NCBI GenBank assembly: GCA_001599935.1
Contig: BCIJ01000010.1
Span: 160,021 to 224,020, forward strand
Length of the DNA stretch: 64,000 nt
Direction of reading: 5' to 3'
DNA from: Holtermannia corniformis
Lineage: Eukaryota > Basidiomycota > Tremellomycetes > Holtermanniales
Each line of letters starts with the position of its first letter. Position 1 is the first letter of the stretch. Shown here one piece after another: positions 1 through 11,055 of the stretch. Made by a program: the position numbers and the translations under genes. Below the pieces are notes generated by a model that did not search any database, had not been told where the DNA came from, and saw nothing but the letters and a program-made list of their open reading frames with translations.

Positions 1-3000
1 ATTCCCGCGCCTTGTCCTTGGCTCGGTTCTGCCCATCCTCGTCACCGATGCGACCCTCGATAGCCAGCAGTTTCTTGAACAGGAACCTAGCGATGATCAG
101 AGCCTATACTGGTACTGGCTCGTGAACTCACTTTGCCTTTTTGCTGGTCAATTTCTGGTCCAAAGCGCGATCGACCAGGTTGCTGGCATCCGTCAGCACG
201 GTCCCTCGACCTCGGATCGCACCCACCGAACGCCCTGAATGTCATTCTCCTTGGCGACCTGGTCGATGTATACACCCCAAACATCCAACCGCTTGGGATA
301 ACTGTCGACAATGCCCTCGAAAATGGTCTTGCCTCGCTCCGCGTCTCCATACTTGAACTCGAGCAAAGCCATCTTTTCGATCGTCTCGACGTCTGCAGAT
401 CTTTAGCCCAGTTGAACGGGCTTGTAAGACTCACGCTTCGACTTGTCCAAGCTCTTGAGACTTCGTGGCAGCAGCTCGCGAGCAGCATCCACATCGCCTC
501 GCCTGAGGTAAAACTCGGCAGCGCGCGCCCAAGACTCGGGATATTGGCTAAACTTCTTGACAGCCTTTTTCAAGATCTCCTCGGCAAGCTGCAATGATCA
601 GCCTTCGCACTATACTTGGTACACAACGCACCTCATTCTTGTCGTTGGCTTGCAAAGCGTCGGCAAAGCGAAAGTACACCGTCTTGGCGTCGTTGTACTG
701 CGCGGCTTCCTTGAAGACCTTGTCAATGGTCTGCTCGGTGCCAAAGCCGATTTCAAGGTTGACGAGGGCCATCCAGACATTCAACTTGTCCTCCTCCTCG
801 CGGTATTGGATCGTCTCGAGTGCTCGCCGGCCGATCTTGCGCGCTTTATCAACTTCGTGCAGTTGCAATTGGAAAGACATGAATTGAATCCAGAGGAATG
901 ACGAGTTTGGTGAAGCAAGCAACGCCCGCTCAAACTCGGCAGTGGACTCTGGCTGGCCAGACGGAGCGGTGGCAGTGAGGTCGTCCTTGGCCTTCTTCTT
1001 GCCGGCCGCTTTGCTCGATGATGCAACCGGTTCCTCGTCCTCCGAACTGGAGTTGCCGTCTGAAGATCCGGCGGCTTGTCCCTGCCAATCAAAGCCTCCA
1101 TCGACTTGCAAGGCAGACACTGGGGCGTTGATGGCCGCCTTTGCTTTGGTCTTGGGCTGTCCGAGATCAGCTGTGACAGTCGTGGATGAAAGACGTACCT
1201 TGTCGGAAACAAGCTTGATTCCTGCGTCCACATCATCCTCGTCTGCCTCGTCATCACTCGAGTCCTCTTCCTTCTCTTCATCACTCTCGCCGTCTTTCTC
1301 ATCCTCGTCATCGTCCTCACCGCTGAGCATGTCGGCGTCCTCGACGTCCGAACTCGCCATCTCGACATCAGGCTGCGCAAAGTCGTCCTCGGCAAAGTAG
1401 CTAGCCTTAATGCCGAACGAGATCTTGCCCTTCTCAGTGTCAATCGAAGTGATGACGGCCTTGACTTGGTCTCCCTCGCGGAACCCCTTGAGAGCCTGAG
1501 CGACGTCTTGCTTCTTGTCATCCGAAATCTCAGACTTGTGGCACAGCCCGCTGACTTGCGAGCCCTCGATCCGCAGAAAGATGCCGAATGTCTCGACCCG
1601 CTTGACGACAGCAACGACCTTTTGGCCCTCGGTGTAGTCGGAAAGACCCGTTGAGGCTTGCTTGCCTTGCGGCTTTGAAGGGTTCTTGCGCAGCGTCATC
1701 TCGACTAGACCCTCTGTCGCGTCGATGCTGAGAATCTTGCCTGCCACAACTTGGCCCTCTGCGAAGCGCGACTGCCAGTCTTTGACATACTGTCCGCGTC
1801 AGCGAGCTCTCACGCGGCCACAATAACTCACGTCATCAAACATCTCCCGGATGACTACGCGGGCGGTGATGTCCCTCGACAGGCTGACGAACAGACCAGC
1901 CTTGGGTGCAATACGCTTCACGAGGCCTCGAATGGCCTGGCCCTCTTTGAGCGAAGCGAGACTATCGATCTCTGGGTCAACAATTTTGGTCTTGACATGG
2001 GGGTTCAAGCGCGACGGTCGCGTCGACAGGTCAACGTTTCGTGAGCCGGCATCGAGCTTGAGGACGCAGCACTTGACAATGTCGCCCGCTGCAAACTGCA
2101 CTTGAGGCGCCACTGCGCTCTTCAAGTCATCGACCGTGTCGATGGGATGGATGCGTCCGCGTACGTGGTTGGATAGCTGGACCAGGGTGCCCAGAGCCGC
2201 AGAAAAGCCGATGACGCGGCCCGGCAAGATCTGACCTGGCTGTAGCGAGTCAGCCGTGACAGCAACGTGCGAGATGCCGCTCTGTGGCCGGCCACTCGGG
2301 TTGTTGGCAACGATCAAGAGGTTCGTCTTGGGATCTTTGGAGACCACAACGAGCTCCGAAATCTTTTCGCCAATCTTCAACGACTTCTTGACCTTTGTGA
2401 CATCCTCCCGTCGGAAATTGGCGAGGTTGCTGAGCGACAGCAGGGCCGTTGATTGACTCGGCACGAGCGCAAGCACAACCTGCTCGGCATGGATCTGAGC
2501 AACGACACCCTCGACCTTGTTGCCAACTTCGATTTCGGCAGCGGCCGTTGCAGCAGGCAGAGCCTGCTTGACGGATGCGACGAGCTTTTGAGCATCCTCG
2601 TCAACCTCGATGATCTTGACGTTGACCGGCTTGCCATCGTAGAAGACGTCTTCGAGGTTCTGGATGAACGCATTGCTACGCACGTCAGCACCGACACGAC
2701 TGCAATTGATTCACCCACCTAGCTTCGGCCATTGGCACAAACGCCTTGAGCCCACCAAACAGGCTGACCAAGCACCCTCTGCCGAGAAACGAGACGATCA
2801 CACCAGGCGTGATCATGCCGAGCTTGACGTCGTCAAAGCTGGTCGGGACAGGGTGCGGCGAGTCCAGGAGCGACTTTTTCAGCGTCAAGAGAACCCGGTT
2901 ACGAGCCGGCTCGATGGCATAGACCTATCTGGTGTTAGTGAGTTACGCAAAGGGATCAGAGGGTACTGACACGGCACTTGACCGTAGACCCAATCTTGAA

Positions 3001-5019
3001 ACGCTTCTCAGGCTGTTTGAGCTTGATATCGGCGTAGTGCTGTGGCCAGACCAAGCCGTCGACAGCGCCGCGGATATCGATGAACAATGCCTTGTCTGTC
3101 AGTCGCTTGACCGTACCCTGTGACAGGTCAGTACCGCCGTTTGCTTAGCAATGGTCGACTCACCTTGAGCACCTGGCCGACGTGGAGCTCGCCGACTTGC
3201 ATAAAGACCTGGTCGAGCACTTTTTGCTCCAAACTGAGCAAAAGAATACCGTCGAGGGGTGAGAACCCAGTCACGCGCGCATGGTGCTTGGTGCCCGTTT
3301 GGTATCTGCCTGTCGAGCCCGAGAGCGCCGGAAGCCTCTCGTCAGAGATGTGCGAGATCTGTACCTGTAAGACTGTATCGTCCGTCATAAGGCGACTTAC
3401 GTGCACAAAGCCATCGATGCCCTCGGATGTCCGCACGACCAGACCCCACTCCTGAATTACCCGGACGACGGTCACGTCGACCTTTTTGCCGATCGGAGCG
3501 TACTCGATCACCGTCTGTCCACTGTCTGGCACCTTGGCCTCGTCTAGCTCGAGGATGTGCGGTGTCAAGCTGAGCGAGAATTGACGCGGCGTGGTGGAGA
3601 CATTATCCCAGATGATCCTTGCCTTGATCTGGCGTACGAGTCAGTGTCGGTCGAGGTTAACAGAATGCGCGCTGTACATACCCGTTTGCCGACTTTGAAT
3701 ACGTCATCTACGTCCTGGTCGCCGAGAGCCAGGTGGGCCACGTCGACTGTACCGTCGAAAAATCCGCAAATGCGAACGTTGAGGCCATTCGGCATCACGG
3801 CTGTGATAAGAGCCGAGACGAGTGCTCCGGGAAGCAAAGAACCAACGGTGGATACCTCGGCGACCTATGGGTGTCAGTTTATCGAATGCTGGTACATTGC
3901 GACGACTCACCATTGAGCGCTGGATGTTGGCAGGGTTGAGAGAGAGCTTGGCAATACGACCATTGGATGCGATGGAAGTCACAGAGCATTGCAGCAGTTG
4001 ACCGGTGACAAGCGTCTTAGCTGCGCAGCGTCAGACTACATGTTCTTGACGACAGCGTCACTCACAAGTAATATACTGATTCACCTCCTCGGTCGCCACA
4101 AAGCCTTCCAAGGCATTGATCCCGAGCCCGACCCGCCATCCACGGTCTTCCTCGCCCAAAACCTCACCCTGGATTTTGAAACCCTCATGCGCCTTGGTCT
4201 TCAAGTCGGCCTTGGAGATGTCGGCGTTCACAACCTCGGGCAAGAGCGTGACTTCGACTCGAGCCGCAAGCCGGAGCACTTCCGAGTATTGGTACTGCTG
4301 CATCAACTCGTTGCTGGCTGTTGGGAACAGTTTCTCGACCTGAGCGACGAGATATTGACCTGGGTGGAAGATGTCGGCCAAGTCTGGGGCGCCGACGTCC
4401 GAGGCATTGGATGCAATGTCGGAAGCCTCTTCGGCTGCGAGCAGCGTTGTCAAGCTTGTGGAGATACTGGTGATGGGAACATGTGCGTAGAGGTTGTTGG
4501 GGAGGGAAATGAGAAGGTGGAGAGGGAGGACTTGATGTACGCGAGTCAACAACCGGGTGCCAGGTTGCAGGCGCTGGACTATCAGCTGATTTCTAAGCGT
4601 TTGCGGCAAGATCTCACTTTGTAGTTCAGCAGCTCGACACCTTGTACACATTAACAGGCATCCTACACTGCCACGGCTCACTCACGGATCTTGTCCTTGT
4701 CCCACTCCTTCTGCTTCTCAAGCTCATCACCCTTCTTGATCCTCGCTGCCTCTCGCTTGCCGACCTTCTTGACCTTGCGGACCTTTTGACCCTCGGCCTC
4801 TTGCTCGGCCTCCATATCAGCCTCCCTCCGGCCTTCCAGCATCGTTTCCTTCATCTCGAGCGCCGTCAACGTCGTGCCTCCACCTCGAGGAAAGTCAACA
4901 TCCTCATGCTGCAGAGCCGATGTGAACGCCGGGACCGAAGGCGCCACCGTCCTCGGCTTCTTTGCCTGCGGCGTACTGCCCTCTGCTACGCCGTGAGTGC
5001 GCTTTTGTGCGGGCGCCAT
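1..5019 (-). CDS. RRP5: rRNA biogenesis protein Rrp5 (C-terminus cut by window edge)
   Basis: Rrp5 is a nucleolar scaffold that binds pre-rRNA and is needed for both 18S and 5.8S maturation. The start at 5019 gives MAPAQKRTHG, followed by the family hallmark FPRGGGTTLTALE near residue 45. A long series of S1 RNA-binding repeats follows (for example KVVAVVKRVETFGIFLRI near 1580-1640 and GAIV-type repeats back to 4600). A strongly acidic linker is encoded around 1220-1370. The C-terminal HAT/TPR-like part is seen as EFERALLASPNSSFLWIQFM (about 900) and AVKKFSQYPESWARAAEFYL (about 530). The gene is split by many short introns; the last one visible (about 87-133) joins LTSKKAK to RFLFKKLLAIEG, the typical Rrp5 end. 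Only a few terminal residues should lie outside the window. Identity is secure; individual exon edges are approximate. Confidence 0.93.
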
Positions 5020-5680
5020 GGTTGCTGATCCGATGGCAAGATGACAGCGCAGAATGGCGGCAACAGGTGGACTTGGCCAAAAATCTCAGAAACCCGTATT
5101 ACGTAATGACGGACAGTGATGGTAGTCCGTTCGAGTGGCAAATCAGTTGCGTGACGGGTAGCGAGAGCCTTCGTGTAGGCTTTGCAGGGGGAGGAAAGAA
5201 GCAGCTGTATGAGAGAGTTGACGTCGATCGTAGGAGTGCCTTCGCATCTTGTTTTGTTGAACAAGTGGCATTCGGGCTGCTGAGTACTTGACGAAGCAAG
5301 ATACAGGCAAAACGCGAACCTCGCCACAAGCGCGCGCTACCTGACTTGTCCCGCGATATGCTGAGCTCCCAAGTAGCAGAGAATGCCAGTGCTGCTCACA
5401 GTCTTGCGAACCCGACTGTTCTGGACTGGAAGAGGGGCTGTCGGTCCAGCCCTCGCATCGGGCGCCGTACATCTCATTGGAACGCTCTCGCGCGCGGGAA
5501 GGGATGCTTCTGATCGCAGTACTCCTACTTTTCATTGTCACACTCGATCGTAGTGCAAAGAAGGCAGAGCTCACCAGCATCGCAGCTCAAATGTCGACGG
5601 AAGGATCCAAGCGACAAGGAAGCTCCGGAGAGCCTACATAACAGACATACCGCGAGCACGACCCGGAATCTTCACCGACA
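5020..5680. other. Intergenic stretch between RRP5 and the small-protein cluster
   Basis: No convincing gene is seen. Open frames on the minus strand (5143-5580) are rich in Ser/Arg/Cys and match nothing I recognise. The stretch should hold the divergent promoters of RRP5 and of the gene starting at 5681. Confidence 0.5.
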
Positions 5681-5998
5681 ATGACCGGCGAGAAGGTAGA
5701 CACTCAAGTCAAAGTGAAAAAGGTAACGTCCCTACACGTGGGTGACCTGACCTGCACACACAACTGGCAAACAACGTCGTCAAGCATCAGCCCGCCGTTC
5801 AATAGCTTTGAAATAACTGGAGCTTGCTCCAGCTGCGGTAGCTCGGCGATCATAGAGGCCTATCCGGACAAGCGATTGTATGACGCAGAGAAAGACAAAG
5901 TCTTTGCCCGATTTTGGGAAACGGTTGTTTCAGGTGGTAGCAGAGCCGGCGGCAGCTCAAGCAACGACACCACTGGCACACGTCAGGAAGGTACCTGA
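5681..5998 (+). CDS. Small CxxCG protein, family A member 1
   Basis: Unrecognised 105-residue protein. The start is MTGEKVDTQVKVKK. The core has CTHNW (Cys and His near residue 27), then ACSSCGSS about 22 residues later, then a charged helix-like tail. This Cys/His then CxCG or CxxCG layout is shared with the proteins at 6517, 6866-7126, 7758 and 8651, so I group them as one local family. Two Cys/His pairs spaced like this could bind one zinc ion, but this is inference. There is no signal peptide or membrane segment. It is a single exon and reads in the same direction as most of the cluster. Function unknown. Confidence 0.55.
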   Translation: MTGEKVDTQVKVKKVTSLHVGDLTCTHNWQTTSSSISPPFNSFEITGACSSCGSSAIIEAYPDKRLYDAEKDKVFARFWETVVSGGSRAGGSSSNDTTGTRQEGT

Positions 5999-6516
5999 TG
6001 CAGCCATCCAACAGTGTTCAAGGCAGCAGTTGGCGCCTGTCATTTTCCTGCGAGGCATGCGAAGTCGACATGTACCTTTCAGCGAGCGAGGCTGACTAGC
6101 TACATTGCCTTCCACTAGGTGAAAGCAGTGCCATCGGAAGCGCAAGCGCAAACACAAAGGAGCTATAAGAAGCTACGTAGCCTTCTGTCAGTGCATGCTT
6201 GGAAGCTTGAACCCACTTACATCTCGTGCGGAGTATACGGATATAGGCGGACTGCATACTCGTATATCGGGTGGTAAGTACAGTGTCATGTACCGCGCAG
6301 GATAGTTAGAGCGCGAGCCCGCGGGTGAGTCGGGGACACGAAAGGAGCACCGTGTTGCAAGGCATCAAGCGAAGACGTAGGCAATACAATACACTATATT
6401 GGCAGAGGTCAAGGAAGGCTTCGTGGCCTTCAAATGTAAAGGGCGTCATGACGCTGTTTGCGCAAGAACATATAACGCGCCCCCGCAACAGCCTTCGCCC
6501 TCCAACAGGACCAAAT
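5999..6516. other. Intergenic stretch in the small-protein cluster
   Basis: No gene is seen. The right end holds a TATA-like box at 6471-6475 placed about 45 bases before the next ATG. Confidence 0.5.
6471..6475 (+). promoter_or_regulatory. TATA-like box upstream of the 6517 gene
   Basis: TATAA in the context ACATATAACGCG, 42 bases before the ATG at 6517. A likely core promoter element by position only. Confidence 0.4.
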
Positions 6517-6792
6517 ATGAGCACCCCACCTCACGTGAGCCAAGACGAGCTGCCTTCAGTCGATTTGGTCAGCGATAGCACCAAGCCGCATAAGTCTGGC
6601 TGTGGCGGGACTAGCGACGAATACGACTGGAAGGACGGCATTTTCACGCTGACCAGGAGTTGTGCGTGTGGTAGCCACTGGAAGCTCATTAGTGGACCAC
6701 ATCCGACCGATTTGACCGACGAAGAACAGTCGGCCTTGAAAACCGAGCATTGGGAGACTCGGAGCGGGTCGGTGCCCCAAGCGGAAGCGTAG
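6517..6792 (+). CDS. Small CxCG protein, family A member 2
   Basis: Unrecognised 91-residue protein starting MSTPPHVSQDELPS. I chose the ATG at 6517 because it follows the TATA box at 6471, whereas the longer open frame upstream crosses that box. The core is KPHKSGCGG, then an aromatic YDW, then SCACGSHWKLISG: the CxCG knuckle of the family, followed by an acidic tail (LTDEEQSALKTEHWE). The spacing of CACGSH matches CQCGSH in the 8651 protein. It has no signal peptide. Function unknown; a small metal-binding domain is possible. Confidence 0.55.
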   Translation: MSTPPHVSQDELPSVDLVSDSTKPHKSGCGGTSDEYDWKDGIFTLTRSCACGSHWKLISGPHPTDLTDEEQSALKTEHWETRSGSVPQAEA

Positions 6793-6865
6793 CATAGCCC
6801 GGGAACTGCAGTGTGAAGTGTCAATGCATAGGTACATCTCCTACCCCGTTGCCGCTTGGAAGCTA

Positions 6866-7126
6866 TCATCCACCGCTTGCCGACCAAAAGCGCATGAACA
6901 GCGTCTGCGTCTCTTGACTTGTCGCAGGCAAAGTGACATGTTGTCGTAGCACCGATATGCGGACAGACTCTGCGCCACACCTGCAGATCTGGCTGAGGTA
7001 AATTCTTGCCGACGTGCATTCGTCCAACGAGTAACGATGGGATCGGTCGCACTGTTCAGAGTGCGGCTTCCATTCGACTGTCTCTACCGCGGCCATATCT
7101 TGGGTTTGAGCGGCGGTGAGAATCAA
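6866..7126 (-). CDS. Small CxCG protein, family A member 3 (opposite strand)
   Basis: An 86-residue open frame, or 76 residues from the second Met at 7096. It reads EQCDRSHRYSLDECTSARI and then QICRCGAESVRISVL. The order Cys, His, aromatic, then CxCG with a following Ile matches family A members on the plus strand, which is the main reason to accept an otherwise anonymous open frame. It is the only member on the minus strand and converges with the 6517 gene, 73 bases apart. No targeting signal is visible. Function unknown. Confidence 0.45.
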   Translation of the reverse strand: MILTAAQTQDMAAVETVEWKPHSEQCDRSHRYSLDECTSARIYLSQICRCGAESVRISVLRQHVTLPATSQETQTLFMRFWSASGG

Positions 7127-7757
7127 GCTTTATCTACTTTTGAGGACCAGCGGCGCGCCTTCGCGACTGCACAGGCGCATGCAGAACTGTACAATCTTGA
7201 CATTGTATGAATGGAGCGTGCGAAAGCGCGTTGCCAATACAGTGGCAACGCTGTTTGTCAGATGGTACCGTTGATGTACGAGATGCGCTGTGGAGACATG
7301 GACGCGTGAAGCTGTACAATAGAGGCGCGAAGCAGGCTGCATGACAGAGCCGCCTTTGCTAGGTCGGATGCACCTACCTACTCACCACCGTCAGTATCTG
7401 CTTTGTCAAGTGGTCAAGAGCAGCAGTGCAGTGCGACTTCCACCTCACGGTGAGTACCTGACCGATCTGTGGCTTCCTGAGGCGTCCAACGTGTGACTCA
7501 CACGGACGCCTCTAGAGTTCTGAGCTCGGATGAATCAGTCTTCGTGAACCGGAGCCTTCGCACCAGTGATTCAAACAGAAGCACGGAAGACGCCGGTGAT
7601 GACCCGTAGCCAAGTTCAGAGGACCTACCGGACAAACGACTTGATCTCGGAGGCATTTGCCTTCGTACTCTACACCCAAGATCTCACTGTACCCTATGTC
7701 ACCCGTCTGCTATCTTCACCCAACATCCCGCACAAGAATCACTGGAAGCATCAAGTC
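7127..7757. other. Intergenic stretch in the small-protein cluster
   Basis: No convincing gene is seen. Short Cys/Arg-rich frames near 7130-7340 lack the family motif. Confidence 0.4.
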
Positions 7758-7988
7758 ATGGCTACACCGCAACCAAGTGATTCAACCGCAAAGTGCAGCA
7801 CAGGTCATCGCATCCGGGTAGAATTCACCAAGCAGCACAGCCGAGAAGGCTCGTACAGCGAAGCTTCGATAAGATGTCCATGTGGCGCGTTCAGTACAAG
7901 TATCAAGTTTGACAGTCTCTTGAATGAAGAGGAGAGACGAAGAGAAAGTGAACGCTTACGAATTGGCTCACACTTGCAACAACAGTGA
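7758..7988 (+). CDS. Small CxCG protein, family A member 4
   Basis: Unrecognised 76-residue protein starting MATPQPSDSTAKCS. The core is KCSTGHRIRVEF, then ASIRCPCGAFSTSIKF, then a highly charged Glu/Arg tail (LLNEEERRRESERLR) likely to be helical. The Cys-x3-His and CxCG pairs are about 20 residues apart, as in the other members. The open frame continues upstream to an earlier Met at 7566, but only the part from 7758 resembles the family in length and composition. Function unknown. Confidence 0.55.
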   Translation: MATPQPSDSTAKCSTGHRIRVEFTKQHSREGSYSEASIRCPCGAFSTSIKFDSLLNEEERRRESERLRIGSHLQQQ

Positions 7989-8650
7989 GGTTTGCAAGCG
8001 AGCGGCTGTACATTGTGGCATGCGAATATCAGCGATGCTTCTGCCAGTCTGGTCCCGAGCATCGTACGATGCGGCGTCCAGCAAAGGTTCTTCACATCAC
8101 TCCCTTGTATCGAGCATGACGTACGGTGCTCTGCGTCGCGGGGAGCTGAGTTGCAGGGCATTATCGGACCGGACGATCAGACCTCCTTTTATCAGCTCGG
8201 TGTAGGCTCTATTGTCATCAGAGCTCGGGCTCGGTGCATCTTGCAGCAAGGAGATCTCATTGCCAGGAGTACAGGTGCAATCTCCCACGCTTTAATGCCG
8301 TGGCGTTCTCGTGTCGTGTTCCCGCCATCCCACCCGCGCGCGAGAGCTGAATTCATCGAGCACCCGCTCCCAGAGGCCATCCGGATGTACCGGTGTAGGC
8401 GACTCTGTAGGAGCACAAAACTAGGTACAACAAGACGGGCAAGGAGGAATAGAAGGGGACGGTGGTGGGAAAGACGTTTTTGGCCACTCTGAAGAGGGCA
8501 CAGAAACAGGGATGAGAACGGGACAAGAGGGAAAGAGAGAGAGGGCCAAGCCAGGATGAGGGCGAGGGCGACGTCGCCGCTCGGCGTTATCTCGAATCGC
8601 CGGCATTAACACCCTTCGTCCCCGAACCAGCTCAACTGAGACTTTCGACC
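7989..8650. other. Intergenic stretch before the 8651 gene
   Basis: No gene is supported. A purine-rich run lies at about 8430-8560, just upstream of the next start. Several short frames are open on both strands but share no motif with the neighbours. Confidence 0.4.
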
Positions 8651-8932
8651 ATGCCCCAACTGCAGTCCTTTGCCATTGACAGTGGGCATAAGCCCACTTG
8701 CAAGCATGCGCGGTATACAGCCGATTGGGATGGGGAGAAACTCACGGCTGTGCACGCCAAGTGCCAGTGCGGATCGCATACCCAAATCAATTTCACGGCG
8801 GTCGACTCGCCGGCACTGCCTTCTGACCCTAGCGAGGAGGCGATACGCCAGCTTATACTCACTCATAAGTACTTGTGGATGGAGCCACCGGAGCTGAAGC
8901 CGCCTACAACTGCAAGCTCCACAGCCCTATGA
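8651..8932 (+). CDS. Small CxCG protein, family A member 5
   Basis: Unrecognised 93-residue protein starting MPQLQSFAIDSGHKPT. The core is CKHARYTADWDGEK, then HAKCQCGSHTQINF. The first pair is C-x-H, the second CxCG followed by SH, close to CACGSH in the 6517 protein. The C-terminal third is acidic then Pro/Thr-rich. It lies about 265 bases before the aldehyde dehydrogenase start, same strand, with no sign of co-transcription. Function unknown. Confidence 0.6.
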   Translation: MPQLQSFAIDSGHKPTCKHARYTADWDGEKLTAVHAKCQCGSHTQINFTAVDSPALPSDPSEEAIRQLILTHKYLWMEPPELKPPTTASSTAL

Positions 8933-9196
8933 GAGGAAGTGGATGATCGACGATGGATAGACACTACACATTGACCCCTTATGCACCTTCACCGAAAAGT
9001 CCTAACCCTCACCAAACTTGCCACGTGCACCACGTGATACCGGCGATCTGCGGTGGCACTTCGTTTCCTCTCGTTTAAACATCGTTTAGCGGTTGCCGGG
9101 CAACGTCGAGGCCCCGTGCACTATCAAGGGGAGCAGAAATCGGCAGAATGGACAGCTCCGCACTCATCTTGGCTTCTCTTGAAGTCTATACTGACC

Positions 9197-11009
9197 ATGT
9201 CGTCCACTTTTGTCCAACTCACCCTTCCTTCAGGTCGCAAGTACCAGCAGCCTAGTAGGTTGCAGTCTGTGCGGGACGACCGTGCTAACCATCGCGCAGT
9301 CGGGTTGTACATCGACGGCGAATTCGTCGCATCAGCCAGCGAGCCGGCGATTGCGTCGATCGACCCGACGACTGAGAAGGAGATCGTCTCGGTTGCATCT
9401 GCTTCTCAGGACGACGTTGACCGCGCTGTCACGATCGCCCGTCGCGCCTTTGAGAGCGCGGAATGGAACGACATGGAGCCGGAAGCTCGCGGCGCGTTGC
9501 TGAACAAGCTTGCCGATTTGGTCGAGCAAGATGCCGACTTGCTCGCCGAAGTGGAGAGCTGGGACTCTGGCAAGACGTTGGAGACTGCCAAGCAAGACGT
9601 TGATGGCCTCCTCGCTACCTTCCGGTGGGTGACTTGTAGTTTTCTAGGGCAGTGCTGATCTTTGTAGCTACTATGCCGGCTGGTCAGACAAGATTGTCGG
9701 CGAGCTGCACCGCTTCGCCCCATCCAAGCATGGCTACACCGTCCACGAGCCACTCGGTGTCTGCGCCGGCGTCATCCCGTTCAACTATCCTCTTGGCATG
9801 CTTTCGTGGAAGTTGGCACCTGCCATCGCCTGTGGAAACGTCATCATCATCAAGCCGGCTGAACAAACGCCGTTGAGTGCCCTGGTTTTTGCGACCCTGG
9901 TGGAGAAGGCTGGCTTCCCCAAGGGCGTGATCCAGATCATCAACGGTGCCGGAGCTGTCGCTGGCAAGGGCCTCGCCGAACACATGGACGTCGACAAGAT
10001 TGCTTTCACCGGTGCGTGCTGCCAGTGCGTTGGGGGTTTTGGAGTTGACAAAGTCAGGCTCAACTGCTACTGGTCGCCGAATCATGGAGGCGGCCGCCAA
10101 GAGCAATCTCAGTACGTCCATCGCAACGTCTTGCCGCGCATACTCACCAACCGCAGAAAATGTCACGCTCGAGCTCGGCGGGAAGTCACCCGCCATCGTC
10201 TTCAACGACGCCGACCTCGAGCAAGCCGCAAAGTGGTGCTGCCTGATCGGCATGTTCATGAACCAATCCCAAGTCTGCACCTCGACCGCACGGATCTACG
10301 TCCAATCGGGCGTCTATGACCAGTTTGTCGAGCTCTTCCAAAAGATCATGCGAGAGGAAGTCTTGGTGGGCGCACCGAGCAGCGATGGCATCTACCATGG
10401 TCCCCAGGTCTCAAAGGCACAGTACGACCGCGTGCTCGAGTATATCCAGATTGGCAAGGATGAAGGCGCAAAGTTGGTCCAGGGAGGGTCCAAGCAGGGT
10501 GACGAGGGCTACTTTATCGAACCGACGCTCTTTGTCGACGTCAAAAAGGACATGCGGATCATCAACGAGGGTATGTTTCCGATGAGCACTCCTGGAGGCG
10601 CTGACGCTTCGCAGAGATCTTTGGTCCCGTTTGCTGCATTGCGAAATTCGAGACTGAAGAGGAAGTGCTCGCCATGGCCAACGACTCGCAGTACGGTCTC
10701 GCGTCGTCAGTCTACACGGAAAACATCCGCACGGCACACCGCATGATCCGTAAGCTCCAAGCGGGGCAAGTCAGCGTCAACAGTGCTGGTGATGTCAGCA
10801 ACGGTTTGCCTTTCGGTGGCTACAAGGTCAGTCTCGCGGGTTGCTTGGAGCTGTCACTGAGGCAGACAGTCGTCGGGCATTGGGCGGGAGCTTGGCTCGT
10901 ACGCGCTTCAGGCGTACACGCAGGCAAAGGTCCGTTCTCCATGCGACGAGCTAAAAGGTTACTCATCACCGTGCAGACGGTGCACTGGAACTTGGAGAAG
11001 ACCTGGTAG
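9197..11009 (+). CDS. NAD(P)-dependent aldehyde dehydrogenase
   Basis: Oxidises an aldehyde to its acid with NAD or NADP. The ALDH fold is complete: PIGLYIDGEFVAS at the N-terminus, PFNYPLGMLSWKLAPAIACG (cofactor side), IIIKPAEQTPLSAL, the turn IAFTGSTATGRRI, the general-base segment VTLELGGKSP, and the nucleophile segment NQSQVCTSTARIYV, where Cys follows Q-x. EIFGPV and FGGYKQSSGIGREL finish the domain. About 500 residues, the usual length. Several 40-60 base introns are needed; the first is 9255-9299. There is no obvious mitochondrial presequence, so it is probably cytosolic. Its substrate cannot be read from the sequence. The ureohydrolase and amine-type permease nearby make amino- or guanidino-aldehydes attractive candidates (inference). 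Confidence 0.93.
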
Positions 11010-11055
11010 ATTGCTATGTATCACTGTATCGGTTCTGTGGCATAAAGTGCATAGC

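Noticed and set aside
781..1614. 277-codon Arg/Ser-rich minus-strand frame
   Set aside because: It is a frame-shifted shadow of RRP5; the acidic linker and S1 repeats are in the other frame.
5143..5580. 145-codon minus-strand frame upstream of RRP5
   Set aside because: Ser/Arg/Cys-rich, no family motif, lies where the RRP5 promoter should be.
9210..9503. Frames antisense to or shifted from the aldehyde dehydrogenase
   Set aside because: The dehydrogenase frame has all catalytic motifs; others are shadows.
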